This document shows positions 8,363 to 17,488 of a stretch of 64,000 bases of DNA, one piece after another (within the stretch, counting starts at the first letter, position 1; the number at the start of each line of letters is the position of its first letter). The notes under the pieces are model-generated. The model worked only from the letters and a program-made list of their open reading frames with translations, did no database searches and was not told the DNA's origin. The position numbers were made by a program, and so were the translations under genes. The stretch comes from Scytolyngbya sp. HA4215-MV1 (lineage in GTDB: Bacteria > Cyanobacteriota > Cyanobacteriia > Leptolyngbyales > Leptolyngbyaceae). The stretch is from the NCBI GenBank assembly GCA_019359045.1, contig JAHHIA010000009.1, forward strand, positions 124,001 to 188,000, given 5' to 3'.

Positions 8363-8626
8363 GTGGCTGTGCTACAAGGAATTGTCCTAGAAGGAACCGT
8401 CCTAGAAGGAACTTTACTCATCGCGTTATTGTATTTATTGCTAGCGGGTGCTTATTTGCTCGTGGTTCCAGCGTTGACCTACCTTTACCTCAAATCGCGC
8501 TGGTATGTCGCAAGTTCGCTAGAACGGGGTTTTATGTATTTCTTGGTCTTCTTTTTCTTTCCAGGATTGCTATTGCTTAGCCCATTTCTAAATTTTCGTC
8601 CTAAGCGGCGGCAAATTGTAGGATAA
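8363..8626 (+). CDS. ndhL: NAD(P)H-quinone oxidoreductase subunit L
   Basis: NdhL is a small membrane subunit of the cyanobacterial NDH-1 complex in the thylakoid membrane, used in respiration, cyclic electron flow and CO2 uptake. The 87-residue product has two membrane segments ([20 protein letters not shown] and [19 protein letters not shown]) separated by [14 protein letters not shown] and ends FRPKRRQ, which is the family signature. The start is GTG 8363 or GTG 8369. The N-terminus is slightly long because of a 15-bp tandem repeat (8384-8413) giving VLEGT twice. It is followed by a DUF3007 gene and trpA, an arrangement I recall from other cyanobacteria. Confidence 0.92.
   Translation: MAVLQGIVLEGTVLEGTLLIALLYLLLAGAYLLVVPALTYLYLKSRWYVASSLERGFMYFLVFFFFPGLLLLSPFLNFRPKRRQIVG
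8384..8413. repeat. 15-bp tandem duplication inside the ndhL 5' coding region
   Basis: GTCCTAGAAGGAACC is followed by GTCCTAGAAGGAACT. It is in frame and encodes VLEGT twice just before the first membrane helix, so it lengthens the N-terminus by five residues. Confidence 0.8.
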
Positions 8627-8712
8627 GAAAAGCTAAATTCAGGCTAGTTTTGTTCGGGCAGCGTGTGGCTTTGGGGCAGGCGCTGCGATTTTATTTGTGG
8701 TTTTCCAAATCA

Positions 8713-9033
8713 ATGCGACGGATAGATGCAATTGCGATCGGACTCGGTATATTTCTAGCAGGTGGGTCAGCTTACCTGGTGTTCCAGTGGCTTGGGCTAG
8801 ATAGTATCCACGCTGGTATTTGGAGTCAGGTGCTTTTAGTGGCTGGGTTGCTGGGCTGGTTAGTCACGTATGTTTATCGGGCAACGACCCAAAAGATGAC
8901 CTATAACCAGCAGTTGAAAGATTATGAAGACGCGGTTTTGCAAAAGCGCTTGGACGAAATGACCCCTGAAGAATTGGCTCAACTCCAGGCAGAGATTGAG
9001 CAAGAACAACAAGCTTCAGGAAAGCGGGGTTAA
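8713..9033 (+). CDS. DUF3007 family membrane protein
   Basis: From ATG 8713 the product has 106 residues. Two hydrophobic segments ([22 protein letters not shown] and [20 protein letters not shown]) are followed by a charged C-terminal helix ([31 protein letters not shown]). This is the DUF3007 pattern, present in cyanobacteria and plant plastids. The frame extends upstream to 8650, but ATG 8713 at [10 protein letters not shown] matches family starts. It stands between ndhL and trpA in an evident operon. Function is unknown; a role around thylakoid complexes is only suggested by the neighbour. Confidence 0.82.
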   Translation: MRRIDAIAIGLGIFLAGGSAYLVFQWLGLDSIHAGIWSQVLLVAGLLGWLVTYVYRATTQKMTYNQQLKDYEDAVLQKRLDEMTPEELAQLQAEIEQEQQASGKRG

Positions 9034-9040
9034 GAATTCG

Positions 9041-9841
9041 ATGATTTCAGTTTCTCAATGCTTTGAACGGTTGCGCGATCGGGGGCAATGTGCGCTGATT
9101 CCTTTCTTGACAGCAGGAGATCCAGATCTTGAAACAACTGCCAAGGCGCTCTATCTGCTCGATCAAAAGGGTGCGGATTTGATTGAATTGGGCGTGCCCT
9201 ACTCCGATCCGTTAGCAGATGGGCCTGTGATTCAGGCGGCAGCGACGCGGGCACTCCATCGTGGTGTGCGGTTAGATCACGTCTTGGAGATGGTGCAAGG
9301 AATCGCACCTACGTTGCGATCTCCAATTATTTTGTTTACTTACTACAACCCGATTTTGAATCGAGGGGTGGATGTATTTTTGCAAAAGCTTGCGACAGCG
9401 GGGGTCAAAGGGCTAGTTGTGCCCGACTTGCCGCTGGAAGAGGCGGACGGGTTACTAAAGCCAGCTCTGGACTACGGCATTGAAGTAACGTTATTGGTGG
9501 CTCCCACAACGCCCAAAGAGCGCATTGCCACGATCGCGCAGCAGTCTCAAGGATTTATTTATCTGGTCAGCATCACGGGCGTAACTGGTATCCGTGCCCA
9601 AATGGAAGAACGGGTGCAAGATTTGCTGATCGATTTGCGCAGTGTGACCGATAAGCCGATCGGGGTGGGGTTTGGCATCTCCCAGACCGACCATGCCCGG
9701 CAGGTGATGGAATGGGGCGCCGATGCAGCGATCGTCGGCAGTGCCTTTGTCAAACGGTTAGCAGCAGGATCACCTGCAGAGGGGTTGCGAGAAATTGGTA
9801 CATTTTGCCATCACTTGAAAGCTGCGATTACAGAAGCTTGA
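9041..9841 (+). CDS. trpA: Tryptophan synthase alpha subunit
   Basis: TrpA cleaves indole-3-glycerol phosphate to indole and glyceraldehyde 3-phosphate, working with TrpB in the last steps of tryptophan synthesis. The 266-residue TIM-barrel protein has FLTAGDPD, catalytic E49 in [17 protein letters not shown] with D60, and the phosphate-binding GVGFGIS and [12 protein letters not shown] loops. ATG 9041 is chosen; the frame runs open back to 8996 inside the DUF3007 gene. The 7-nt gap to that gene implies co-transcription. Confidence 0.97.
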   Translation: MISVSQCFERLRDRGQCALIPFLTAGDPDLETTAKALYLLDQKGADLIELGVPYSDPLADGPVIQAAATRALHRGVRLDHVLEMVQGIAPTLRSPIILFTYYNPILNRGVDVFLQKLATAGVKGLVVPDLPLEEADGLLKPALDYGIEVTLLVAPTTPKERIATIAQQSQGFIYLVSITGVTGIRAQMEERVQDLLIDLRSVTDKPIGVGFGISQTDHARQVMEWGADAAIVGSAFVKRLAAGSPAEGLREIGTFCHHLKAAITEA

Positions 9842-9857
9842 ACGCACTAGGACATCA

Positions 9858-10151
9858 TTAAGCCGCTTCAACCACTGAAACCTCAGCGTTGTTGAGGGTT
9901 GCGCTTGGCAAGTAATCCGAGGTGATTTCGACCCAGACTGCATATCGACTTCTAGAAGCCGTCATCAAAACTGGAACTCCCTGTTCGGCAAGGTTACAAC
10001 CCAGGTTGTAAGCCTCCAATCTCTGGTGAACTGTAAACACGCGATTGAGCGTGTAACGTTTGCCTTGATGGTGAATCGCCTGAGAAGGAACGCTTTCCAG
10101 GCTCAGACTTGAACCAGGAACCAGATTTTCACAAACCACATTCGGTAACAT
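9858..10151 (-). CDS. Small conserved protein of unknown function
   Basis: I do not recognise this 97-residue soluble protein. It has no membrane segment. Landmarks are HHQGKRYTLNRVFTVHQR and PVLMTASRSRYAVWVEI. It converges on trpA with a 16-nt gap. An AT-rich upstream region carries its promoter. Its composition looks like a genuine protein, but no function can be given. Confidence 0.65.
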   Translation of the reverse strand: MLPNVVCENLVPGSSLSLESVPSQAIHHQGKRYTLNRVFTVHQRLEAYNLGCNLAEQGVPVLMTASRSRYAVWVEITSDYLPSATLNNAEVSVVEAA

Positions 10152-10689
10152 GTCAAATCTCTAAGAAAGGATTAACACGACTGGATTTAACTTACCCAGG
10201 TAGAATCGATTACCTTCAAGTATTCTTAAGAGTTTTGTAAAGAAAGTTATCTAATTCGTTCCTCATCACGAGGAGATACCATTTTCGTGGAGAAATATCG
10301 TGGCAAATCTCGGTTGGGTAAGCGTTTCCAGCGATCTAGCCCGATCTCCAGGGGTTGAGCCAAGAATAATGCAGCGATTAATATCAAGAACTTGATAAAT
10401 CAAGCTTTCAGTATTTTTCCCTAGGCGATGCAAGACTATCTAGACGCACTTGAGACTTAGTAGGTAAGTTTACAGGGTTGGAAGCTTGTGATACAAATCT
10501 AATTTTGCAAAGTTGAAGCTTAGCAGCAATACCTGGTGAGGCTTTGCGCTGCTAAAGGTGTTTTTCTGTGTGTTCTCGGATGTCGGATTTGAGTCAAAAG
10601 CCTCCATGAATTAAGGAATTCCAAAGTTTTCGCATCAGGGAATCTACTGAGTTTTAAATCTGGTGCGTCCATACCATTGTGAAAAACCC
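10152..10689. other. Intergenic region upstream of the surface-protein operon
   Basis: This 540-bp divergent region lies between the small unknown gene (minus) and the four-gene operon (plus). No gene or clear structure was found; it should contain the operon's promoter. Confidence 0.5.
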
Positions 10690-11658
10690 ATGAAGTCTCC
10701 AACCTGGCTAGCGGGGAGTATTTTCCTGCTGCTGCTCAATCTAAGTCCCTGGAAATCTGGATTGGCTCAAACCCCACCTCCTGGGGGAACCACGAATACC
10801 ATTCCCAATCGAGCAACTGCCAATTTTCGATCGACGCCCGGTGGAACCCTACAAAATACCAATTCCAACGCAGTGCAGGTGATTGCCAACGTTGGTCAAG
10901 CAGAATTGGAAATGATTAAAACCGGAGATCGGGCTGCGGCTGAACCGGGCGATACCGTGGTTTATCGTCTCCTGGTCAAAAATATTGGTACTGCCACAGT
11001 CAAAAATATTGTAGTAAAAGATACGTTGCCTTTGGGTTTGCAATTTCAGCCCAAATCGGTCAAAGGATCTTTAACCACGGGTAGTACAACCACTGAAGTG
11101 ACGCTGCCCCAAGCTGCAACAAACGGTAAAGAGATTCTGTTTACCTATCCGAGTCTGGCGGGGGGCGAGTCTTTGACCATTGTGTATGCTGCCACATTAA
11201 CCCCCGATGCCATTCGGGGTAATGGGCGGAATCTGGCAATTCCAACTGGTACAGGACCCAGTGGACTCCCCATTGTGGGCAACACTGCCAGCTATCAGTT
11301 GCAGATTCGTCCTGGCATTCTTTCAGACTGCGGCACGATTGTAGGGCGGGTTTTCGTAGACAAGAATTTTGATGGGGAGCAACAACCGGGCGAACCAGGA
11401 GTACCCAATGCGGTGATTTTCATGGACGATGGCAACCGCATTACCACCGATGCTAATGGGTTGTTCTCACTGGCTTACGTCCTTTCGGGCTATCGCACTG
11501 GCACCCTGGATCTGACCAGTTTGTCGGGCTATGCCTTAGCGCCTAACCTTTATCGCATTGAGGCAAATAGTCAGTCGCGGCTGGTGAAATTAGCGCCCGG
11601 AGGACTAGCACGGATGAATTTTGCCGTCACTCCTGCTTTTCAAGAGGAGGGACGATGA
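10690..11658 (+). CDS. Secreted DUF11 + SdrD B-like domain protein (operon gene 1)
   Basis: The 322-residue product starts at ATG 10690 with a signal peptide (basic start, SIFLLLLNL core, SGLAQT cleavage region). A DUF11-type Ig-like beta-sandwich follows (about 70-185), with AAAEPGDTVVYRLLVKNIG and VKDTLPLGLQF. Next is an SdrD B-like domain (about 213-305) with GRVFVDKNFDGEQQPGEPGV and TTDANGLFS, a probable calcium-binding acidic loop. Such domains form stiff stalks in surface proteins. Its stop overlaps the start of the next gene in ATGA, so it is translationally coupled to the beta-barrel protein. It is probably periplasmic or surface-exposed. Confidence 0.85.
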   Translation: MKSPTWLAGSIFLLLLNLSPWKSGLAQTPPPGGTTNTIPNRATANFRSTPGGTLQNTNSNAVQVIANVGQAELEMIKTGDRAAAEPGDTVVYRLLVKNIGTATVKNIVVKDTLPLGLQFQPKSVKGSLTTGSTTTEVTLPQAATNGKEILFTYPSLAGGESLTIVYAATLTPDAIRGNGRNLAIPTGTGPSGLPIVGNTASYQLQIRPGILSDCGTIVGRVFVDKNFDGEQQPGEPGVPNAVIFMDDGNRITTDANGLFSLAYVLSGYRTGTLDLTSLSGYALAPNLYRIEANSQSRLVKLAPGGLARMNFAVTPAFQEEGR

Positions 11659-14600
11659 TGCCAGGCTTTGCCAAAGTTTGTGTGAGTGTGCTCACCACGC
11701 TGGTCGGGGCAGTTGGTATGATTACCCCTGCCCAGGCAGGTGAAGTGCTAGAAGGTAAATTGGCGGCGATCGCTCCTCAACCTAAGCGATCGCCCGAACC
11801 CAGCCAGACGTTTACTTCAGCCAGCCATGCTCAAGTTGATCCGTCTCAGGCTGAGAACGAGCAAGTGGAGCGGGGATTGACCGAGCCGAGGGATGTGGCA
11901 TCGGCATTGCCTGAACTGGCAAACCGCCAACCGGACGCGATGTCCACCCTGCCTTCAGAATCTGGGACACCTGTTCAGCCTTCCTTAGCGCAGACTCCGA
12001 CAGGGCAGTCTGCCTCAGAACGACCGGAACAAAATTCGGCAGATCGGCTAGAATTTGCTCCGGCAGCAGATTCTCGTATTCCTGCCGATGGTCGATCTAC
12101 CGTGCCCTTAACCGGACGAATTTTGAATGTGAGTGGTCAGCCAATCGCTCAGGATGAGATCGTCACGCTGACCAGCAGTGCTGGGAAGTTTGTTGGTGCA
12201 GATTATGATGCCGACCTGCCGGGTTTTCAGGTGTTGGCAACGCAGGGACAGTTTACTGTCAATCTCCAGTCCGACTTGGAGCCGAAAAAAGTGCGCGTGC
12301 GAGCGGCGATCGAGCTGGGTGCCCAGCGGGGAGTTAAACTGCCCGATCTGAATGCGGGCGCACCCACTACTCCCAAAAATTCGCCAGAAGCGTCCGGTAC
12401 TACAACGGTGCCCTTGCCGCCGACCACACCCCATCTGGAGAAGGATCTGGAGGCTTACGCCCAAGTCGAATTCATGACCAACTTGCGTGCTTCGCTGGTG
12501 AGTGGAGTGATTAACTTGCGAATCGGCAATGCTGGGACAGACTACTATAGTAGCTTTCGGGAATTTCTCGATCCCGAAGATTTTAAAGATGGGACGCAGG
12601 TCGATTTTACAGCGGCAGTCTTTGCAACAGGAAAAATTGGAGAATGGTTGCTCACTGGAGCTTATAACAATCAACACCCGCTTAACCAGACCTGTGATGG
12701 CACCACGCGTCTGTTCCGAGATGCCCAACTTTGCGATCAGGTTTATCCGGTTTATGGCGATAGTTCTACGGTGGATTACCTAACGCCCTCGATCGATAGC
12801 GTTTACTTTCGGTTGGAGCGCACTTCGCCCATTGCTGGAGCCGAATCGGACTATCTTCTTTGGGGTGACTATAACACCCAGGAATTTAGCCGTGCCTCCC
12901 AGTTGTTCACCGCCACAACTCGCCAATTGCATGGGTTTAAGGGCAATTACAATCTGGGCAATTTGCAGGCGACACTGATGTACGGCAATAACCTGGATGG
13001 GTTCCAACGGGACACGATCGTCCCCAATGGCACCAGCGGATTTTATTTTCTCTCCAGACGACGAGTCTTGGGAGGCAGTGAAAATGTTTTTCTGGAAACC
13101 GAGGAACTAAATCGTCCTGGCACGGTGATTGAGCGCAAATCGCTCCAGCGCAGCCTCGACTATGAAATTGATTACGATCGCGGTACGTTGTTATTCCGAC
13201 GTCCTCTGCTGGCGACAGAGTTCGACCCCTTTGGCAAAACGCTAGTACGACGGATTGTTGTCACCTACCAGTTTGAGGATGGTGGTGGCACGGATCTCTA
13301 CGCCGGACGGTTGCAGTACAACTTTTCTCAAGCCTTTGAGCGAGAAAGTTGGCTGGGTGCCAGCTATCTGCGAGAAGATCGGGGCAGTGAATCGACGGAA
13401 CTGTATGGGTTAGATTTCTTTGTCCCCTTAGGATCAGATGCCAAGATTGTGGGGGAATATGCTCGATCTACAGGCGATTCCTTATTTCGAGGCGGTACAT
13501 CGGGTTCAGCCTACCGTTTGGAAATGAACGGCGATCTGGCACCTGGCATCTTGGGGCGCGCTTATTTTCGATCGGCAGATGCGGGGTTTACCAACAACGC
13601 CACCTACAGTCTAACACCAGGACAAACCCGCTATGGCGGTCAAATTGCGGCTCGTTTAGCCCCCACGACGCAACTGCAAATCCAGGTCGATCGTGAAATC
13701 AACTTTGGCGTCTCGCCACTGATCCGAACCACCTTCAACGATTTGTTTAATCCAGTCCAAGAAGCGGCACCCGGCGCACGAGTAGACAACAGCCTGACCA
13801 CCTTGAGTGCAGGATTGCTGCAAAAAATTGGTAAAGTCGATGTCAGTTTGGATTTTGTGCATCGATCGCGCGAAGACCGGATTACCCCCCAACGGCTGAG
13901 TGCAGACACCAACCAGATTGTGTCGCGCTTGTCGATGCCGCTGGCAAAAACGGTAACTTTCCGGGCGCAGAATGAGTTGAACTTGAGTGGCAAGGATTCC
14001 CTCTATCCCGATCGTACCGTTTTGGCTATTGACTGGGCAGCATTCCCCGGCGTCACGGTGCGCTTAGCACAACAATTCTTTGGCGACAAAGGCTCTATCA
14101 CCAGCCTGGATACCCTGCTGGATCACCGCCTGTCAGAAAATACCAATCTCACCGGGCGCTATTCGGTTTTGGGGGGTGCCAACGGGATGACTGGACAAGG
14201 GGCAGTGGGCTTAAACCATCGCTGGCAGGTGGCTCCTGGCTTACGAATCGACCTGACTTATGAACATATCTTTGGCAACGATTTTGTTTACACGGCAGCG
14301 GGGCAGCAGTTTCGCCAGCCCTTTGCGGTAGGGCAAAGTGCCTCTTCCTTGGGATTGGGTTCGGGCGACAGTTTCAGTGTGGGGTTCGAGTACACCGATA
14401 ACCCCGACTTCAAAGCCAGCGCCCGGCTAGAACACCGCACGGCATCACGGGGCAACAATACCGTTATTTCAGCCTCTGCCCTGGGCAAAATTTCCCCTGA
14501 CCTTACTGCCTTGTTTCGGTTTGATCAGGCAAATGCTTCAAACCAGTTACTCACGGGTTTAGGTGACACTGCCAACCTGAAATTGGGCTTGGCATACCGC

Positions 14601-15350
14601 AACCTGCGAAGCGATAAATTCAACGCACTTTTGCGCTACGAATATCGCAAAAATCCTGATACGATTCCTGACACTATTCTGTTTGGCAGCGGTTCGGGTT
14701 CCCGCGATCACACGTTGGCGGTAGAAGCGATCTATGCTCCCGATCTCCGTTGGGAGTTTTATGGCAAATTTGCCCTCCGCAATAGCCGATCCTATTCAGC
14801 CCGTGATCTGGTGGGAGACAACACGGTTTCACTGGCGCAATTTCGGGCAGCTTATCGCCTGGGTTACAACGTCGATCTGGTGGGCGAGTTGCGCTGGATC
14901 GACCAGACCAACACGGGCTTCAGTGAACTGGGCTATGTGGTGGAAGCAGGTTACTACCTCACCCCCGATCTGCGAGTGGGGGTGGGCTATGCCTTTGGGA
15001 ATGTGGACGATCGCGATTTTCACGGACGTAGCAAAGGCGGACTCTATGCCACCTTCACCGTCAAGCTGAATGAACTGTTTGAAGGATTTGGGCTACAAAA
15101 GCCAGTTCCGCGTCAACAGTCGGAATCTCAGGTGACTAAACCAGCGGTGCCGACCCGTTCTTCGCCGACTGGCGCGATCGCCCCACAGCCTCTCCGCGGT
15201 GGACCATCCAGCCTGCCCACCCTTGCTTCAAATCAGGTCGCCAGTGCGACCCTGCTTGATGAAAATTCTGCAGGACAACTTAATTCCATGCTCACCTTGT
15301 TGCACTTGATTCCACCGCAATCGTTCTTGTCTGTCGGAGACATCCCATGA
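11655..15350 (+). CDS. Outer-membrane beta-barrel protein with N-terminal Ig-like domain (operon gene 2)
   Basis: The 1231-residue product has a signal peptide ending TPAQAG, then a low-complexity proline/alanine/glutamine linker (about 35-140). An Ig-like domain follows (about 143-215: VPLTGRILNVSGQPIAQDEI, KKVRVRA), then a long region (about 261-1150) of alternating polar/hydrophobic strands with aromatic girdles, such as DSVYFRLERTSPI, RRIVVTYQFEDGG and LRVGVGYAFGN. That pattern fits a very large outer-membrane barrel or a barrel with big extracellular loops. I see no TonB box or plug domain. A glycine/proline-rich C-terminal tail follows. It overlaps both neighbours by 4 nt. An anchoring or export role for the operon's DUF11 proteins is inferred. 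Confidence 0.75.
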   Translation: MMPGFAKVCVSVLTTLVGAVGMITPAQAGEVLEGKLAAIAPQPKRSPEPSQTFTSASHAQVDPSQAENEQVERGLTEPRDVASALPELANRQPDAMSTLPSESGTPVQPSLAQTPTGQSASERPEQNSADRLEFAPAADSRIPADGRSTVPLTGRILNVSGQPIAQDEIVTLTSSAGKFVGADYDADLPGFQVLATQGQFTVNLQSDLEPKKVRVRAAIELGAQRGVKLPDLNAGAPTTPKNSPEASGTTTVPLPPTTPHLEKDLEAYAQVEFMTNLRASLVSGVINLRIGNAGTDYYSSFREFLDPEDFKDGTQVDFTAAVFATGKIGEWLLTGAYNNQHPLNQTCDGTTRLFRDAQLCDQVYPVYGDSSTVDYLTPSIDSVYFRLERTSPIAGAESDYLLWGDYNTQEFSRASQLFTATTRQLHGFKGNYNLGNLQATLMYGNNLDGFQRDTIVPNGTSGFYFLSRRRVLGGSENVFLETEELNRPGTVIERKSLQRSLDYEIDYDRGTLLFRRPLLATEFDPFGKTLVRRIVVTYQFEDGGGTDLYAGRLQYNFSQAFERESWLGASYLREDRGSESTELYGLDFFVPLGSDAKIVGEYARSTGDSLFRGGTSGSAYRLEMNGDLAPGILGRAYFRSADAGFTNNATYSLTPGQTRYGGQIAARLAPTTQLQIQVDREINFGVSPLIRTTFNDLFNPVQEAAPGARVDNSLTTLSAGLLQKIGKVDVSLDFVHRSREDRITPQRLSADTNQIVSRLSMPLAKTVTFRAQNELNLSGKDSLYPDRTVLAIDWAAFPGVTVRLAQQFFGDKGSITSLDTLLDHRLSENTNLTGRYSVLGGANGMTGQGAVGLNHRWQVAPGLRIDLTYEHIFGNDFVYTAAGQQFRQPFAVGQSASSLGLGSGDSFSVGFEYTDNPDFKASARLEHRTASRGNNTVISASALGKISPDLTALFRFDQANASNQLLTGLGDTANLKLGLAYRNLRSDKFNALLRYEYRKNPDTIPDTILFGSGSGSRDHTLAVEAIYAPDLRWEFYGKFALRNSRSYSARDLVGDNTVSLAQFRAAYRLGYNVDLVGELRWIDQTNTGFSELGYVVEAGYYLTPDLRVGVGYAFGNVDDRDFHGRSKGGLYATFTVKLNELFEGFGLQKPVPRQQSESQVTKPAVPTRSSPTGAIAPQPLRGGPSSLPTLASNQVASATLLDENSAGQLNSMLTLLHLIPPQSFLSVGDIP

Positions 15351-17488
15351 GAAAACTGACTGCCTCCTGTCTCTTAATTTATGGTGTGTTAGGGCTATTC
15401 TGCCCTGGAGTGGCTGTGACGGTACCGAACCACTTTCGGGCAGTGGTGAACAGCAATCGAGATGGGGCAATCGCTCCAGATGATGTGCTGACCTTACGAG
15501 AAGCGATCGCCCTGGTTAATGGTGAGCTGAAGTTAGATCAGTTGAGTGCAGCCGAACAAGCACAGGTAGAGCTTTTACAATTCAACGAAAACCCACCGAT
15601 CACAGCCATACCTCCTACGCAGCAAATTGACTTTGATTTGCCTAAAGGTCAAACGGTCATCCGGCTGACCAGCCTGCTGCCAGCCCTCACCCAACCCGGA
15701 TTGTTGATTAATGGCACCAGCCAACCGGGATACGACAGTCGGCGATCGGCGATCGCGGAGGGGGAAATACCTGTCCCAATCGTGCAAATTACCCCAGCCG
15801 AAGGGATTGAAATTTCCCGTGGGTTAACGATCGTCGCCGACGAAGTGCACATTCAGGGTTTAAGCCTTTACGGGTTTACCGCGCGTCCTCGCTCCACCTT
15901 GCTAACCCCACCTGCCGATATTTTCATTGCCCATCGGCAACCTCCTCCCGATGTTGGGAAACAACAACCCCCAGCAAACTTTTCTCCGTTTTACCCAGAT
16001 GATCTGCCCCCCCGAAATGTGGTGATTGAGTGGAATTGGTTGGGCATTCGCCCTGACCAAACTCTGCCAACTCCCACCTCGGCTTTTGGCGTGTCCGTGT
16101 TCAACGGTCAGGAAACCATCATCCGACAAAACTACATTGCTCACCACGATGGCAGCGCGATCATTTCCTCCGTTCGTGCGGATAATTTAAGGATTATCGA
16201 CAATGTTGTGGTCGGCAATGGCATTGCTGGGATGCCAGATGCCATTCGTCTGGAGGGCATGGTTGACCAGTCTCGCATTATTCACAACCTAATCTGTGGC
16301 AATGACGGCAGCGCAGTTTACCTGTTTAAGACCGAAGGAAGTGTCCAGATTCAAGGGAACCGAATGACTTATAACGGTCGGCGGTTAAGGCGTGCTGCTG
16401 TTTTCTTGATGGGTACAGGACATCAGGTGACGGAGAACCAGATCAGCCATCAAACGGGACCAGGCGTGGTAGTAGCAGCCTCCCCTCGCAGCGATCGCAA
16501 CCTGATTTTGCAAAACCAGTTTGTCAGGTTAGAAGGACTCAGTATTGACCTCATTACAGGTAACCAAGCAGGTGTGTCAGAGTATCAACGTGGGGATGGA
16601 CCCAATCCTCCACGCAATCGCCGCAATCGCCGTCTGGACACAGGCAATGCAGCCATCAACGCGCCCAAACTGACCAGGGTGGCTTTTTCCACGCTAGACG
16701 GAGAACCCAAGCCTGCGATCACCCCCATTCAAATTTTCGGTACTGCTGATCCTGGTGCTGAGGTGGAATTCTATCAGGTCACAGAGAATTCCAGTGCCTA
16801 TGGTCCGCTGAGTCAACCCCTGAGCCGAACTACCACAAATCCGGAGGGACGCTTTACAACCACCCTGGATAACTTGCCACCTGGCACTTGGTTGAGTGCG
16901 ATCGCCACTCAGCCAGACTTCGGCACCTCAGAACCAGCCCGGAATATCCAGATCCCGCTACCAACCGGTGAGACAGCGGCAGCGATCGTTCCAACACCGC
17001 AACCAGAACTGCCGCGCTGTGTAACCTCACCCCTGCCACCTCAACCACCCGAAGCATTGCCCCCTCCAAAAGTCCCCATTCGCTTGCAAGTGCCCCAAAA
17101 TATCCACTTTGCGCTCGATCGTGATACCCTCAGCCCTGCCAGTGCTGCAGTGCTCGATCTCATTGCCCAGGTATTGCGCGACCATCCCACCATTGTGATT
17201 GCAATTGAAGGGCATACCGATCCCCGCGCCAGCGATGCTTACAACCTGGATTTGGGTGCTCGTCGCGCCAAGGCTGCCCGAAATTATTTGCTGCGTCGAG
17301 GCATTGCACCCGAACGGATGACCATCCGTTCTTTGGGCGAGCGCCAGCCGATCACTCCGGGCAGCAGCCGATTGGACTATGCCCGCGATCGACGGGTTGA
17401 ATTCACCTTTCAAGATGCGAGAAACCTTGAAGTCATCATCCAGGCAACCGATTTGCAGCTTGAGCCAGCAAAAGGAGTGCGGGAGTGA
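15347..17488 (+). CDS. Beta-helix protein with C-terminal OmpA domain (operon gene 3)
   Basis: The 713-residue product has a signal peptide (LLIYGVLGLFCPGVAV). Residues about 25-430 look like a right-handed parallel beta-helix, with VLTLREAIALVN near the start and repeated short N-rich rungs (GNDGSAVYLFKTEGSVQIQGN, RNLILQNQF). A beta-sandwich stretch follows, then a proline-rich linker. The C-terminal OmpA-like peptidoglycan-binding domain (about 585-695) has IHFALDRDTLS, IEGHTDPRASDAYN and RRAKAARNYLLRRGI, with the conserved Asp and Arg expected to hold diaminopimelate. It would tether the system to the cell wall. It is coupled by ATGA upstream and GTGA downstream. Confidence 0.85.
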   Translation: MRKLTASCLLIYGVLGLFCPGVAVTVPNHFRAVVNSNRDGAIAPDDVLTLREAIALVNGELKLDQLSAAEQAQVELLQFNENPPITAIPPTQQIDFDLPKGQTVIRLTSLLPALTQPGLLINGTSQPGYDSRRSAIAEGEIPVPIVQITPAEGIEISRGLTIVADEVHIQGLSLYGFTARPRSTLLTPPADIFIAHRQPPPDVGKQQPPANFSPFYPDDLPPRNVVIEWNWLGIRPDQTLPTPTSAFGVSVFNGQETIIRQNYIAHHDGSAIISSVRADNLRIIDNVVVGNGIAGMPDAIRLEGMVDQSRIIHNLICGNDGSAVYLFKTEGSVQIQGNRMTYNGRRLRRAAVFLMGTGHQVTENQISHQTGPGVVVAASPRSDRNLILQNQFVRLEGLSIDLITGNQAGVSEYQRGDGPNPPRNRRNRRLDTGNAAINAPKLTRVAFSTLDGEPKPAITPIQIFGTADPGAEVEFYQVTENSSAYGPLSQPLSRTTTNPEGRFTTTLDNLPPGTWLSAIATQPDFGTSEPARNIQIPLPTGETAAAIVPTPQPELPRCVTSPLPPQPPEALPPPKVPIRLQVPQNIHFALDRDTLSPASAAVLDLIAQVLRDHPTIVIAIEGHTDPRASDAYNLDLGARRAKAARNYLLRRGIAPERMTIRSLGERQPITPGSSRLDYARDRRVEFTFQDARNLEVIIQATDLQLEPAKGVRE

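Noticed and set aside
12108-12728. 206-codon minus-strand frame inside the barrel gene
   Set aside because: It is a shadow of the large plus-strand gene; its composition is not protein-like and the plus gene has clear domains and coupling.
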